A DNA stretch of 47,060 nt from contig JAGFIQ010000145.1 in assembly GCA_024103495.1 (NCBI GenBank), forward strand, positions 1 to 47,060, in the 5' to 3' direction. Positions 32,062 through 41,430 of this stretch are shown in pieces (positions within the stretch are counted from its first letter, which is position 1; the number at the start of each line of letters is the position of its first letter). Below the pieces are notes generated by a model. That model ran no database searches and was not told where the DNA came from. It worked only from the letters and a program-made list of their open reading frames with translations. This DNA is from Aridibacter famidurans. GTDB lineage: Bacteria > Acidobacteriota > Blastocatellia > Pyrinomonadales > Pyrinomonadaceae. Position numbers and translations under genes: made by a program.

Positions 32062-35000
32062 TCACCCCACATTGAAGTACTTCGCTGCCGGGTGAGGGAC
32101 GATGATCGCCGAGGTCGACTGCTCGGGATCGAGCTGGTATTCCTCGGTGAGTTCGACGCCTATCCGCTCAGGTTTCAGAAGCTCGAACAGCTTAACCTGG
32201 TCCTCGAGATTCGGGCACGCGGGATATCCGAAGCTGTACCTCGATCCCTGATAGCCCTGCTTGAAGAGCTTGACCATCTGGTCCGCGTCGCGGTCCGCGA
32301 TCCCGAGTTCCTCGCGGATGCGTTTATGCCAGAGCTCCGCAAGGGCCTCCGCCGACTCGACGCTCAGGCCGTGGAAAAGCAGATAATCGGTGTAGTCGTC
32401 GTTCTTGAACAGCTTCGCCGAATGCTCCGAGGCCCTGCTCCCCATCGTGACGAGGTGGAACGCGACAACGTCGTTCCGGCCTGAATCGGCCGGCAGGAAG
32501 AAATCCGCTAGGCACAGCTTCTTCGAGCCCGGCTGGTCTAGCGGCTGACGCGGGAAGGTGAACCGCATACGTTCCGTTTGTCCATCTTCGTCGAAAATGA
32601 CCAGGTCATTGCCCTCCGAATTGCAGGGGTAGTATCCGTAAACAAGCTTCGCTTCGAGAAGTTTGTGCCGGATCGCCTCGGCCTTGATCGCCTCGAATTT
32701 CGGATAGACCGTCTCTTCGAGGATCTTCTGATACTCCTCGGGCGATTTGCGGCCCTGCTTGAACTGCCACTGGCCCTTGAAGAGCGCGGTCTCGTTGATG
32801 AAATCGAAGACCTTTGTGAGATCGGTGATCTCTACCACCTTGGAACCGTAAAAGGGAAGTTCGGGAATGAACTCCGCGGGCTCGATGTCGGAGCGATTTG
32901 TATGCGTGGTGCCTCCCTCCGAGCCGGAAAACCGCGCTGCTTTTCTTCCGAGCTTCGCGTCCTCGCCTACAAGGTCCTCGTCGTCTTCTTCGCGCTCCGC
33001 GCTCACTGCAGGCGGGACGCCTGCGTTCCGTCCGTCGCCTGCGTTCCTTCCTTTCCCAGCGTTCCGTGGGTCGCCTACTTCCTGTCCGGCTGACTCCTGA
33101 CTTCTGACTTCTGTATTCTGAGCCGCGGCTGCCTCCTTTGCTTTCTCTGCGCCCTCCACGATCTCTGCGGTCGATCTCTTTTCCCGCGCCAATTCGTCCA
33201 TCGCGTTCAAACCGTCGAAGGCATCCCGCGCGTAATACAGCTTACCGTCGAACAGAGGCAAAAGATCGTTGTCCACGTACCGCCGGTTCAGCGCCGCGCC
33301 GCCGAGCACGACCGGGGTTCGGATCTCGCGCTCGTTCATTATCTCGAGATTGTCGCGCATTATCAGCGTCGATTTCACAAGCAGTCCGCTCATCCCGATC
33401 GCGTCTGCACGGTGCTCTTCCGAAGCCTTCAGGATCTCGTCGATCGGCTGCTTGATCCCAAGATTTACTACCCTGTAGCCGTTGTTCGTCAGGATGATAT
33501 CGACCAGGTTCTTGCCTATGTCGTGAACGTCGCCCTTAACAGTCGCCAGGACCATCGTGCCTTTCTCCTGGCCTTCGACCTTCTCCATCAGAGGCTCGAG
33601 AAACCTGACGGCGGCCTTCATCGCCTCGGCGGACTGCAGCACGAACGGCAATTGCATCTGGCCGGAACCGAACAGGTCGCCGACGACCTTCATTCCGTCG
33701 AGCAGGATCTCGTTGATGATGTCGAGAGGCTCGTATTTCTCGAGCGCCTTTTTCAGGTTGTCTTCAAGGCCTATTTTCTCGCCGTCGATGATGTGGTGTT
33801 TTAGCTGCTCCTCGACCGGAAGGTTCGAAACGTCCGGCTTGATCGCCGAAGCCTTCTTTCCTTCGAACAGCGTGGTGAACTCGGTCAGAGGGTCGTACGT
33901 ACAGACCTCACCTTCGAAAGTTCGCCTGTCGTATATGAGCTCGCGGGCGACCTCGACCTCGTGCTCGTTGATGCGGTTCAGGGGAAGGATCTTTGAGGCG
34001 TTTACGATCGCCGAGTTCATCCCCGCCTCGACGGCATCGTGAAGGAAGATCGAGTTTAGGACGATCCTCGCTGCCGGGCTCAGCCCGAACGAGATGTTCG
34101 AGACCCCGAGGATGATGTTGGCCTCCGGCATCTCGGTGCGGATCTGCTTGATCGCCTTGATCGTCTCGTCGGCGTTCTTCCGGTCCTCCTCGATGCCTGT
34201 CGAGATCGGCAAAGCGAGAGGATCGAAGAAAACGTCGTGCGCCGGAATCCCGAATTCGAGCGCGTCCTTCATCGCGCGGCGAGCGATCTCGACCTTATTC
34301 GCCGCGGTCCTCGCCATTCCGTCCTCGTCGATCGTACCGACGACGACGCCCGCTCCGAACTTCTTCGCGAGCTCAAGCACCTTGAAGAACCTCGGCTCGC
34401 CGTCCTCGTAGTTCGTCGAGTTCAAAAGGCATTTGCCGCCCGCGTGCTCGAGGCCGGCCTCCATCTTTTCCCACTCTGTCGAATCGAGCATCAGGGGGAT
34501 CTTCACGTTCGTCACGAGCCTCGAGACAAGCTCGTGCATATCCGCCTCGCCGTCGCGGCCCACGAAATCGACGTTGACGTCGAGGATGTGAGCGCCTTCC
34601 CGCTCCTGCTCTTTCGCCAGCGAAACAAGTCCGTCCCAGTCCTCGTCCTCGAGAAGCCTTCGCATCTTCCTTGAGCCGGAGGCGTTTACGCGCTCTCCGA
34701 CGATCAGGAACGAAGCGTCCTGCGTGTACGGCTGGCGGAAATAGATCGAGGAAGCGGACGGAGCGAGATGACCCTCGCGTCCTTTCGGATCGATCCGCGA
34801 GATCTCTTCGACGACCAGTTTCAAGTGCTCAGCTGTAGTGCCGCAGCAACCGCCGACGATGTTCACGCCGAAGTCCTTTGCGAAGTGGACGATCTGTTTC
34901 GTAAAGCTCTCCGGCGTCTCGTCGTAGTGCTGTTTTCCGTCCTTCACTTCCGGCAGGCCTGCGTTCGGAAGGACCGAGACCGGGAACCTCGAATGTTCGC

Positions 35001-35715
35001 AGAGGTACTTGAGAGATTCGGTCATCTGGCGGGGGCCCGTGCCGCAATTCATCCCGATGACGTCGATCGGAAACGGCTCGAGCGCGGTCAGCGCCGCGCC
35101 GATCTCGGTCCCGTTGAGCATCGTCCCGAACGTTTCGATAGTGACCTGAGCGATGACGGGGATCCTGATCTTTTTCTCTTCGAAGTAATCGAAGATCGAC
35201 CGGAGCGCGGCCTTGGTCTGCAGCAGGTCCTGGCAGGTCTCGACGATAAGGAGGTCCGAGCCGCCCTCGATCAGCCCCGCGATCTGTTCGTCATAGGCCT
35301 TCTTTAGCGAGCGGAAATCGATGTGCCCGAGCGTGGGAAGCTTTGTTCCCGGGCCGATCGAGCCGGCCACGAAACGCGGGCGATCCTTCGTCGAGTAGTC
35401 CGAAGCGATCCGCTTCGCCATCTCGGCGGCCATCCTGTTGATCTCGTACGTTTTGTCTGCGAGACCGAATTCGGCGAGCACGACTCCCGAGCCTCCGAAG
35501 CTGTTCGTCTCGATAACATCCACGCCGGCATCAAGAAAACCCTCGTGGACCGTTTCGACCGCCTCCGGCTTTGTGTAAAGCAGATTCTCCGAGCAATTCT
35601 CGAACTCAGGTCCTCCCCAGTCGTCAATGGACAGGCTCTGCGCCTGCAGGCTGCTGCCCATCGCGCCGTCGAAGACCACGATTTTTTCTTTCAGTAGCTC
35701 GAGAAATTTACTCAT
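32062..35715 (-). CDS. metH: Cobalamin-dependent methionine synthase with a repeat-derived linker
   Basis: A 1217-residue enzyme that methylates homocysteine using methyltetrahydrofolate and cobalamin. Homocysteine domain: 1-~315, zinc ligands Cys224 (GMNCGTG) and Cys290/Cys291 (GGCCGTT). Pterin domain: ~330-600 (VGERVNASGSRK). B12 cap and binding domains: ~635-855 (DVHDIG at 729-734, His731 the lower cobalt ligand). Reactivation domain: ~950-1217 (RYSFGYPACP at 1159-1168). Between the last two lies a linker of about 85 residues whose first part (866-909) is translated repeat DNA with three RNAG units; E. coli MetH joins these domains almost directly. All catalytic motifs are intact, so the enzyme should work. 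A terminator-like hairpin precedes the start. Confidence 0.96.
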   Translation of the reverse strand: MSKFLELLKEKIVVFDGAMGSSLQAQSLSIDDWGGPEFENCSENLLYTKPEAVETVHEGFLDAGVDVIETNSFGGSGVVLAEFGLADKTYEINRMAAEMAKRIASDYSTKDRPRFVAGSIGPGTKLPTLGHIDFRSLKKAYDEQIAGLIEGGSDLLIVETCQDLLQTKAALRSIFDYFEEKKIRIPVIAQVTIETFGTMLNGTEIGAALTALEPFPIDVIGMNCGTGPRQMTESLKYLCEHSRFPVSVLPNAGLPEVKDGKQHYDETPESFTKQIVHFAKDFGVNIVGGCCGTTAEHLKLVVEEISRIDPKGREGHLAPSASSIYFRQPYTQDASFLIVGERVNASGSRKMRRLLEDEDWDGLVSLAKEQEREGAHILDVNVDFVGRDGEADMHELVSRLVTNVKIPLMLDSTEWEKMEAGLEHAGGKCLLNSTNYEDGEPRFFKVLELAKKFGAGVVVGTIDEDGMARTAANKVEIARRAMKDALEFGIPAHDVFFDPLALPISTGIEEDRKNADETIKAIKQIRTEMPEANIILGVSNISFGLSPAARIVLNSIFLHDAVEAGMNSAIVNASKILPLNRINEHEVEVARELIYDRRTFEGEVCTYDPLTEFTTLFEGKKASAIKPDVSNLPVEEQLKHHIIDGEKIGLEDNLKKALEKYEPLDIINEILLDGMKVVGDLFGSGQMQLPFVLQSAEAMKAAVRFLEPLMEKVEGQEKGTMVLATVKGDVHDIGKNLVDIILTNNGYRVVNLGIKQPIDEILKASEEHRADAIGMSGLLVKSTLIMRDNLEIMNEREIRTPVVLGGAALNRRYVDNDLLPLFDGKLYYARDAFDGLNAMDELAREKRSTAEIVEGAEKAKEAAAAQNTEVRSQESAGQEVGDPRNAGKGRNAGDGRNAGVPPAVSAEREEDDEDLVGEDAKLGRKAARFSGSEGGTTHTNRSDIEPAEFIPELPFYGSKVVEITDLTKVFDFINETALFKGQWQFKQGRKSPEEYQKILEETVYPKFEAIKAEAIRHKLLEAKLVYGYYPCNSEGNDLVIFDEDGQTERMRFTFPRQPLDQPGSKKLCLADFFLPADSGRNDVVAFHLVTMGSRASEHSAKLFKNDDYTDYLLFHGLSVESAEALAELWHKRIREELGIADRDADQMVKLFKQGYQGSRYSFGYPACPNLEDQVKLFELLKPERIGVELTEEYQLDPEQSTSAIIVPHPAAKYFNVG
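32989..33121. repeat. In-frame repeat insertion inside metH
   Basis: Contains heptamers TGACTCC, TGACTTC, TGACTTC and TGTATTC (33091-33118), a run of near-repeats around GCGTTCC, and the hairpin GCAGGCG-gga-CGCCTGC (33008-33024). The same 7-base stem occurs between genes at 8574-8590. The insertion is a whole number of codons and free of stops on the coding (minus) strand. Confidence 0.85.
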
Positions 35716-35909
35716 CGGTATCTATCACTCCAAAAAACAAAACTCTGCGCCAAACAAGCGCAGAGTCGTTCGAAAACCTGATTTGAAAACTCTCAGCTGT
35801 TTAGCAGTTTATTTTCCGTGGTCGCAAGTCGCCATAACTCACCACGTTGCAAAGGGGAAGTGTAGCCTCAGACGTTCCGCCAGTCAAACTGCACTTATCC
35901 CGAACCCCG
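35716..35909 (-). promoter_or_regulatory. Structured metH leader
   Basis: 194 bases between the aminopeptidase stop and the metH ATG. Besides the terminator-like hairpin next to metH, CGTGGT and ACCACG form a perfect 6-base stem around an 18-base loop (on the minus strand, about 35845 down to 35816). The arrangement of upstream stems and a final terminator hairpin is that of an attenuator or riboswitch. I do not find the conserved boxes of the cobalamin or SAM-I riboswitches. Confidence 0.4.
35731..35766 (-). terminator. Terminator-like hairpin just before metH
   Basis: ACTCTGCGC (35742-35750) and GCGCAGAGT (35758-35766) form a perfect 9-base stem with a 7-base loop. On the minus strand the stem is followed by TTTGTTTTTT. 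It ends only about 16 bases before the metH ATG, leaving no room for a promoter behind it, so metH transcripts must read through it. It could end the aminopeptidase message or regulate metH. Confidence 0.7.
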
Positions 35910-38561
35910 TCAGTTGGCGACGCTTTTCTTGAACCTCTCTTCGAACTGGCCGATAAACCGAACGAGGTTCTGGTTCGACCCGAACTTCTCTTTCGCCAGA
36001 TCGAAAGCCTCCTGGCCCCTCGGATCGCCAAGCTTGATCAGAGCCTCAAATCCGCTGAATATTCCGTTGAAATCGCTCGATTCCAGCGCCTGTTTGAAGT
36101 TGTCGAAGATCAGGGGAAAGGCTCTCGGATCGCCCTTACCGTATTCCGCGATCACGTTCAGAGCTGCAGTTTTTCGTGGCGACGGCGGGGCTTTCTCTGC
36201 GCCGAACTTGTATCCGAGGTCAAGGGCATTCCTGTCCCCAAGGACTACGAGCGCGTTGAGCCCGGCAACCATCAGGTTGTCCCTCCAGGATTCTGTCTGC
36301 GCGAGTTTCCAGAGGATCGCGTAGGCGCCCTTGTCCTTCGTTTTCGCCAGCGCGTTCGCCGCGACGGTCACCACTTCATAACTCCTGTCGGAAGCGATCG
36401 CGCGGACGTATTTCGGGACGAAAGCCTCGTCGCTCGTCGTGCCGAGCATCGCTATCGCCTCGGTCCTCACAAGCGACGAATCGTCGTCAGCAGCGCGCGC
36501 CAGAACGGCTCGCGTTTCGGCATCGAGATCGACACCGGTGACGGGAACTCCGGGTTCGCCTTCCGGCACCAGAAGCGCCCTTAAAGACGAGATCGCCTCT
36601 CGCCTCATTCTCCAGAAAGGATCGGATTCGGCCGACGCGCGCAGTTCGGAGAGAATCTTCGTCCTGTCTTCCGAATCCGCACTGTCGTCTCCAGCAGCCT
36701 CGGTAAGCCGCTCGAGAGCCCATCGCCGGCCAAGCACGTCGTTGTCGTTACGGAGCTGATAAACAAGCTCTTCGGTCGACTTCTCGAACCGCACTTCCTT
36801 GATCAGCGTGCCTTCGTTGTCGAAATCGACGAGCAAAGGCTCGCTGTCCACATCCTCGAAAGTGAACTCGTTGATGTCTTTCGCCTCGACGTAAACCGTC
36901 TCTACACGCTTGCCGTCCTGTGTGACGATCTCGATGTCGACCGGCGTTCGGAAAAAACGGACCTGCGGATAAGGGTTCAGAACGTCCATCACCTGCGCCT
37001 GCTTTACTGTCAGCTTCAAGGTGCTTTCGTCCCTGTCCCAGGATTTCGACACTTCGAAGATCGGATGCCCCATTCGATATAGCCACTGGTCGAAGAACGC
37101 GTCCATCGACTGCCCGGTCGTCTCCTCGATCGCGATCCTGAGGTCTTCCGTCGATACCGGCTGGTTCGAGTTCGAGCGCAGGTAGTGCGAGATCGACCGC
37201 CAGAAGTTCGCGTCGCCAAGCTGTTTTCTGAGCATGTGCAGGACCGCCCCTCCCCTGGGGTAAGCGTAACTGTCGAAGACCGCGTCAGGATTCGCGTAGT
37301 TCTTGGTTACGATCGGGCGCCGGTTGCCCTGGTTCCACGCGCCGAAATACTGGTCCTGGCTGCCCTTGACCTCGTTCCAGAGGAATTCGTCCTTGCCTTT
37401 CGACTCGAGCATCCACAGCGCCTCTAGGTATGTCGCGAAGCTTTCATTCAGCCATATCTCCGACCAGTCGCGGCAGGTGACCCAGTTGCCGAACCACTGG
37501 TGGACGAGTTCGTGGGCCTGGAGGCCGTCCCAGTCTGTGTCGAGTTCCGTCCGCTCGTCGATGATCATCTCGTCCGTCTGCGTGGTCGCCGTGATGTTCT
37601 CCATCCCTCCGCCGAACTCGTACGCGATCGTCTGGGCATATTTCGAGTACGGGTACTTGATGCCGAGTTTCTCGGAGTAAAACTTCACCATAGCGGGCAG
37701 CCGCTTTGCCGTCACCTCGCCCTGACGCTTCCATTGCGGATAGACCCAGGTCGAGATCGGCACGTCGAGATAATTGCCTTTCACTTCTGTATACTCGCCG
37801 ACGACGATCGAGGTCAGGTAGTTCGTGTAGGGCGTGTCCATTTTCCAGTGGAAAGTGCGCGTGCCGTCCGTGTTCTCTTTTGTCTCGACCAGCGCGCCGT
37901 TGGAGATTACCGTCAGAGGCTTCTTCACCGTCGCCTTCAGCTCGGTCGTCCGGAAGTCGTTCGGGTAATCGTAGGAAGGGAACCAGTAGCGGTTGTATTC
38001 CGTTTCGCCCTGCGACCAGATCTGCATCGGTCGGGTAGGATCTTTCGCGGTCGGCTTGATGAACTTCAGTCCGCCGCCTCCGCCGAACCCGAGACCGCTC
38101 GGGACAGTGGTGCCTTTGGTCGTGTACTCGATCACTACGGTCAAATCGTCGCCGCGATTCATAGGCTCCTCGAAACGGATCGTCAGCTTCGAATTCTCCT
38201 CGTCGTAATCGAACGCGAGGTCCTCTCCGTCCTTGATCCTGACCGATCCGAACTCCATCAGCGCGGCGTCCAGCACCAGGTCCGTGAATCCGTCTTTCAG
38301 AGGCGAGAACGTGAACTCCTCGATCCCGATCGTCTGTTCGGTATCCCAGTTGAACCGCAGGTCGAGCGAAATGTGCTTGGTGTCGAAGTCGCGACTGCGT
38401 ATGTACTGCGTCGGAGGCAGAACCTTCTGGTCGTCCTGGAACGCAGGCCGGAAAGGCATCAGCGGCCGGGCGGACACAGGGATAGCTGCCGAAACGGAAA
38501 CGGCGAAGACAAACACAGCCGCAATTGCGGACCTTATGATCGGTTGGCGGGCGAATTTCAT
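35910..38561 (-). CDS. Exported M1-family metalloaminopeptidase with HEAT-like C-terminus
   Basis: An 883-residue zinc aminopeptidase. Signal peptide at about 1-31 (VFVFAVSVSAAIPVSA). N-terminal beta domain to ~265. Catalytic domain with GGMEN (318-322, the exopeptidase motif, usually GAMEN), zinc-site HELVH (350-354) and the third ligand Glu373 in WLNESFATY. The C-terminal part (~640-870) is built of helical HEAT-like repeats (TRAVLARAADDDSSLVRTEA, VVTVAANALAKTKDKG). It would remove N-terminal residues from peptides in the periplasm or outside. The first Ala-to-Gly in the exopeptidase motif is a known tolerated variant class. Upstream of metH on the same strand. Confidence 0.93.
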   Translation of the reverse strand: MKFARQPIIRSAIAAVFVFAVSVSAAIPVSARPLMPFRPAFQDDQKVLPPTQYIRSRDFDTKHISLDLRFNWDTEQTIGIEEFTFSPLKDGFTDLVLDAALMEFGSVRIKDGEDLAFDYDEENSKLTIRFEEPMNRGDDLTVVIEYTTKGTTVPSGLGFGGGGGLKFIKPTAKDPTRPMQIWSQGETEYNRYWFPSYDYPNDFRTTELKATVKKPLTVISNGALVETKENTDGTRTFHWKMDTPYTNYLTSIVVGEYTEVKGNYLDVPISTWVYPQWKRQGEVTAKRLPAMVKFYSEKLGIKYPYSKYAQTIAYEFGGGMENITATTQTDEMIIDERTELDTDWDGLQAHELVHQWFGNWVTCRDWSEIWLNESFATYLEALWMLESKGKDEFLWNEVKGSQDQYFGAWNQGNRRPIVTKNYANPDAVFDSYAYPRGGAVLHMLRKQLGDANFWRSISHYLRSNSNQPVSTEDLRIAIEETTGQSMDAFFDQWLYRMGHPIFEVSKSWDRDESTLKLTVKQAQVMDVLNPYPQVRFFRTPVDIEIVTQDGKRVETVYVEAKDINEFTFEDVDSEPLLVDFDNEGTLIKEVRFEKSTEELVYQLRNDNDVLGRRWALERLTEAAGDDSADSEDRTKILSELRASAESDPFWRMRREAISSLRALLVPEGEPGVPVTGVDLDAETRAVLARAADDDSSLVRTEAIAMLGTTSDEAFVPKYVRAIASDRSYEVVTVAANALAKTKDKGAYAILWKLAQTESWRDNLMVAGLNALVVLGDRNALDLGYKFGAEKAPPSPRKTAALNVIAEYGKGDPRAFPLIFDNFKQALESSDFNGIFSGFEALIKLGDPRGQEAFDLAKEKFGSNQNLVRFIGQFEERFKKSVAN

Positions 38562-38592
38562 ATTTCGTATGGCGTCCGGACGGTCCCCGGAA

Positions 38593-38628
38593 GTAAAAAT
38601 GAAAGAGGCTCCCGATCCCGGAAGCCTC
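38593..38628 (-). terminator. Probable intrinsic terminator after the DUF937 gene
   Basis: GAGGCT (38605-38610) pairs with AGCCTC (38623-38628), with a GC-rich loop. On the minus strand it is followed by TTTCATTTTTAC. It lies between the DUF937 gene and the aminopeptidase gene, separating their transcripts. Confidence 0.65.
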
Positions 38629-38652
38629 AGGTAGTACGAGATCGGATCGATT

Positions 38653-39261
38653 CTACTTCATAAAATAATCGGCCGCCATCGACGCGAGGTCGTCGAGCGC
38701 GCTTCCGTCACGGTCGCTGTCGAGTGCTCCCGTGGCGAGGTCCAGGATCGAGCCTCCGGAAGCCGCTTCGAGCCCGCCCTGGCCTTCGATCAGATCCGAA
38801 AGCCCGCCTGCGTCAACGTCGTTCTCGCTTTTCTGTTTGCCGAGGTACGACATCACGATCGGCGCCAGAGTGATCAGGAGATTCGCCGCCTGTCCCGCGT
38901 TGAGTCCGGTCCGGTTGCTGATCTCTTTCGCCACCGGGCCGCTCGCGTTCCCGAGGATGTGGCCCAGAATTCCGGCCCCGTCTGTCTGCCGGTCCGCCTG
39001 CTCCGGGGACGGGACGCCGCCCTGCAAATAATCTCCGAGATGATCCAGGAGGCTTCCGTCGTGGTCGTTCGAAAGCGCCTGCTCAAGCGAAGCGGCGCCC
39101 TTCGGATCGCTTGCGTTGTTCTTTACCCCGCCCAGGATTGCCGGAAGCGCTATCTGGATCGCGTTGTTGACGGTCGAATTGTCGGCGCCCAGGTTCCGGC
39201 CGATCTGTTCTCTCGCAAATCCGCCCGCCGCGGATCCCAACAAGTCTTCGAGTGAGTTCAT
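38653..39261 (-). CDS. DUF937-family protein
   Basis: A 202-residue protein. The N-terminal LEDLLGSAAGG and IQIALPAILGGVKNNA, and the later LNAGQAANLLITLAPIVMSYLG, are typical of DUF937 proteins (YidB-like), whose function is unknown. There is no signal peptide, so it is predicted cytoplasmic. The C-terminal region repeats acidic Asp-rich patches (LDSDRDGSALDDL). The second of two adjacent ATGs (39261) has the better spacing to GGGAGG; the first is at 39264. Divergent from the NHL-repeat lipoprotein gene. Confidence 0.8.
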   Translation of the reverse strand: MNSLEDLLGSAAGGFAREQIGRNLGADNSTVNNAIQIALPAILGGVKNNASDPKGAASLEQALSNDHDGSLLDHLGDYLQGGVPSPEQADRQTDGAGILGHILGNASGPVAKEISNRTGLNAGQAANLLITLAPIVMSYLGKQKSENDVDAGGLSDLIEGQGGLEAASGGSILDLATGALDSDRDGSALDDLASMAADYFMK

Positions 39262-39366
39262 CATTTCCTCCCGAGTCCGATTTGAAGATTCGGGTCAATA
39301 ATAGCAAATTAATGTTTCGGCGTTTCTTCGATCACCGAAAGCGTCGGACGGATCGTTCTGCTCCAA

Positions 39367-41397
39367 ATGCAATTCCCAAAATCACTGTTCATCTTTGCCG
39401 CGATGGCGGTCGTGTTTTCTTCCGGTTGCGGCATTCGGTCTTCCGAGCCTGCAGATCTGAAGATCGTCCGTACGAAGTTCGACTTCGGATTCCGCAGCGG
39501 CGAGCCGTTCGGGATCGAGGCGCAGGCCGGATCGCTTTACATCTCCGACGGCGCCAAGGGAAGGCTGATCGTCATTCCTGCAGATGGATCGTCCTGCCGG
39601 AAGCCTTCGGACTGTTCGGACGACGCCGTGCTTACCGACAAACTGCACACGCCTTCGCACATCGCGGTCGAGGAAGACGGAAGCGTGCTTGTCGCCGACT
39701 CGGGAGACCACACTATCCGCCGGGTTTCGCCGGAAGGCAAGGTATCGCCGGTCGCGGGAACGCCGGGCGAAGCGGGATTTCTTGACGGGAAGGCTTCAGA
39801 AGCGAAGTTCCGTGCGCCGATCGGCATCGCAACCGACGGCGGGCGGATCTTTGTTGCCGATTCTTACAACGATCGCATAAGGGTGATCGAGAACGGCGAA
39901 GTGAGTACGCTCGCCGGTTCCGGGCGCGGATATTCGGACGGTTCCGGGGGCGAAGCGCGTTTCGACACACCCTCCGGACTTGCAACCCTCGCGGACGGCC
40001 GCCTACTTGTCGCCGATTTGGGCAACAGGCGTCTGAGGACCGTCGATCAGAACGGGAAGACCATCACGCTCGCCGGGACCGGCGAAGGGTTTATGCGAGA
40101 CGGCGATCTTCGGAACGCGGCTTTCTCGGCTCCGACGGATGTCGCGGTAGGGAAGTCGGGCGAGATATACGTCGCAGACGGCGACGCAGTCCGTGTGATC
40201 GGCGGTCGGATAACGCCGATCGTAGAGACGATCACGTCAAGACGGCGCGGGTTCGAGGATCGGGAAGATGGCCTGAGCCGGTTCAACCGCGTCAGCGGCA
40301 TTGCGGTCGGAGAATCGGGCGATCTTTTCGCGTCGGACTCCGATAACGGCCTGATCCGCGTCTTCGGCGGCAGACTTGGCGAGGTCGAATCGAAGGATGA
40401 ATTCGAGGAGAGCCGCAGGTGGACGGCCAATGATTTCAGTCCTTCGGGAGTGTGGCCGTACGATCCGCCGGACGCCGTCCGGGAGATCGCGGGCACGTTT
40501 GGCGAGATCCGCGGCGAGCGCGATACTCCCGATTCGCTTGTTTATTTTCACAACGGGCTCGATATCACAGGAGGCTACGGCGAAACCGCGCGATTCGTGA
40601 TGGACGAGAAGGTGCTTGACCCCGAGGCGGTCAAGAATGTCGATACGCTGCGCGAACTAATTAGGCTCCCGCTCCACGCTTACATACACGTAAACATCGG
40701 GAGAACGACCGACGGCGAGCGATACAACGATCCGCGCTTCATCATCGACGGGGAAGGCGAAAACACTTCGGTGCGTGTGCCGAGAGGCGTAGTGTTCGAG
40801 TCAGGCGAGCCGGTCGGCACCTTGAACAGGATGAACCACGTGCATCTGGTCGTCGGTGCCCCGGGCAGGGAGTTCAACGGATTGTGGGGCCTTGTTCTGC
40901 CGGGCGTCTCGGACTCGATCCCACCTGTTCTAGAAAAGGTCGAGCTCTTTACGGAAAACTGGGAACCGTTTGAAACCGTTGCCGAAACGGACCGTATTAA
41001 GGTGGGCGGACGAATAAGGATAGTCGCGGAAGGCTATGACCGTATGGACGGGAATGCCGAAAGAAGACGACTCGGGCTTTATATGCTAGGGTACCGGGTC
41101 TTCAACTCGCGAGGAATCCGAGTCGCCGGCGATACAAGGCCGTTCTGGACGATCACGTTCGACGAATTGCCCGATGACCGCCTCGCCAGGTACATTTTCT
41201 CGGTCGGAAGCCGCTCGGGGGCGACCGGCCCAACCGTCTTCCGTTACATTGTATCGAACCGGCTTAGCAGGGGCAGGGTCACGGAGGGTTTTATTAATTT
41301 CTCGAAGCTCGACCCCGGAGACTACGATATACAGGTCGTAGTTGCCGACATTTTCGGAAACACAGCAACCAAGCGCATCCCGGTTCGCAGCCGTTAA
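39367..41397 (+). CDS. Lipoprotein fusing an NHL beta-propeller to an M23-like domain
   Basis: A 676-residue lipoprotein; lipobox FSSGC with Cys21. Residues about 45-340 form an NHL-type propeller (repeats such as PSHIAVEEDGSVLVADSGDH, PIGIATDGGRIFVADSYNDR, PTDVAVGKSGEIYVADGDAV). Residues about 375-510 look like an M23/LytM peptidase core: His395 and Asp399 in FHNGLDITGG, and His491-x-His493 in MNHVHLVV, the pattern of the M23 zinc ligands. A C-terminal Ig-like segment follows (DPGDYDIQVVVADIFGN). It could bind or cut cell-wall peptides. The gap between metal motifs is longer than in classical M23 enzymes, so activity is uncertain. Followed 33 bases later by a peptidase gene. Confidence 0.78.
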   Translation: MQFPKSLFIFAAMAVVFSSGCGIRSSEPADLKIVRTKFDFGFRSGEPFGIEAQAGSLYISDGAKGRLIVIPADGSSCRKPSDCSDDAVLTDKLHTPSHIAVEEDGSVLVADSGDHTIRRVSPEGKVSPVAGTPGEAGFLDGKASEAKFRAPIGIATDGGRIFVADSYNDRIRVIENGEVSTLAGSGRGYSDGSGGEARFDTPSGLATLADGRLLVADLGNRRLRTVDQNGKTITLAGTGEGFMRDGDLRNAAFSAPTDVAVGKSGEIYVADGDAVRVIGGRITPIVETITSRRRGFEDREDGLSRFNRVSGIAVGESGDLFASDSDNGLIRVFGGRLGEVESKDEFEESRRWTANDFSPSGVWPYDPPDAVREIAGTFGEIRGERDTPDSLVYFHNGLDITGGYGETARFVMDEKVLDPEAVKNVDTLRELIRLPLHAYIHVNIGRTTDGERYNDPRFIIDGEGENTSVRVPRGVVFESGEPVGTLNRMNHVHLVVGAPGREFNGLWGLVLPGVSDSIPPVLEKVELFTENWEPFETVAETDRIKVGGRIRIVAEGYDRMDGNAERRRLGLYMLGYRVFNSRGIRVAGDTRPFWTITFDELPDDRLARYIFSVGSRSGATGPTVFRYIVSNRLSRGRVTEGFINFSKLDPGDYDIQVVVADIFGNTATKRIPVRSR

Positions 41398-41430
41398 AAA
41401 GCTATTCTATTTTTGAAGAGGAAACGATCT

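Noticed and set aside
35716..35909. Cobalamin or SAM-I riboswitch upstream of metH
   Set aside because: Looked for the B12-box and SAM-I core sequences and did not find them; kept only as an unclassified leader.
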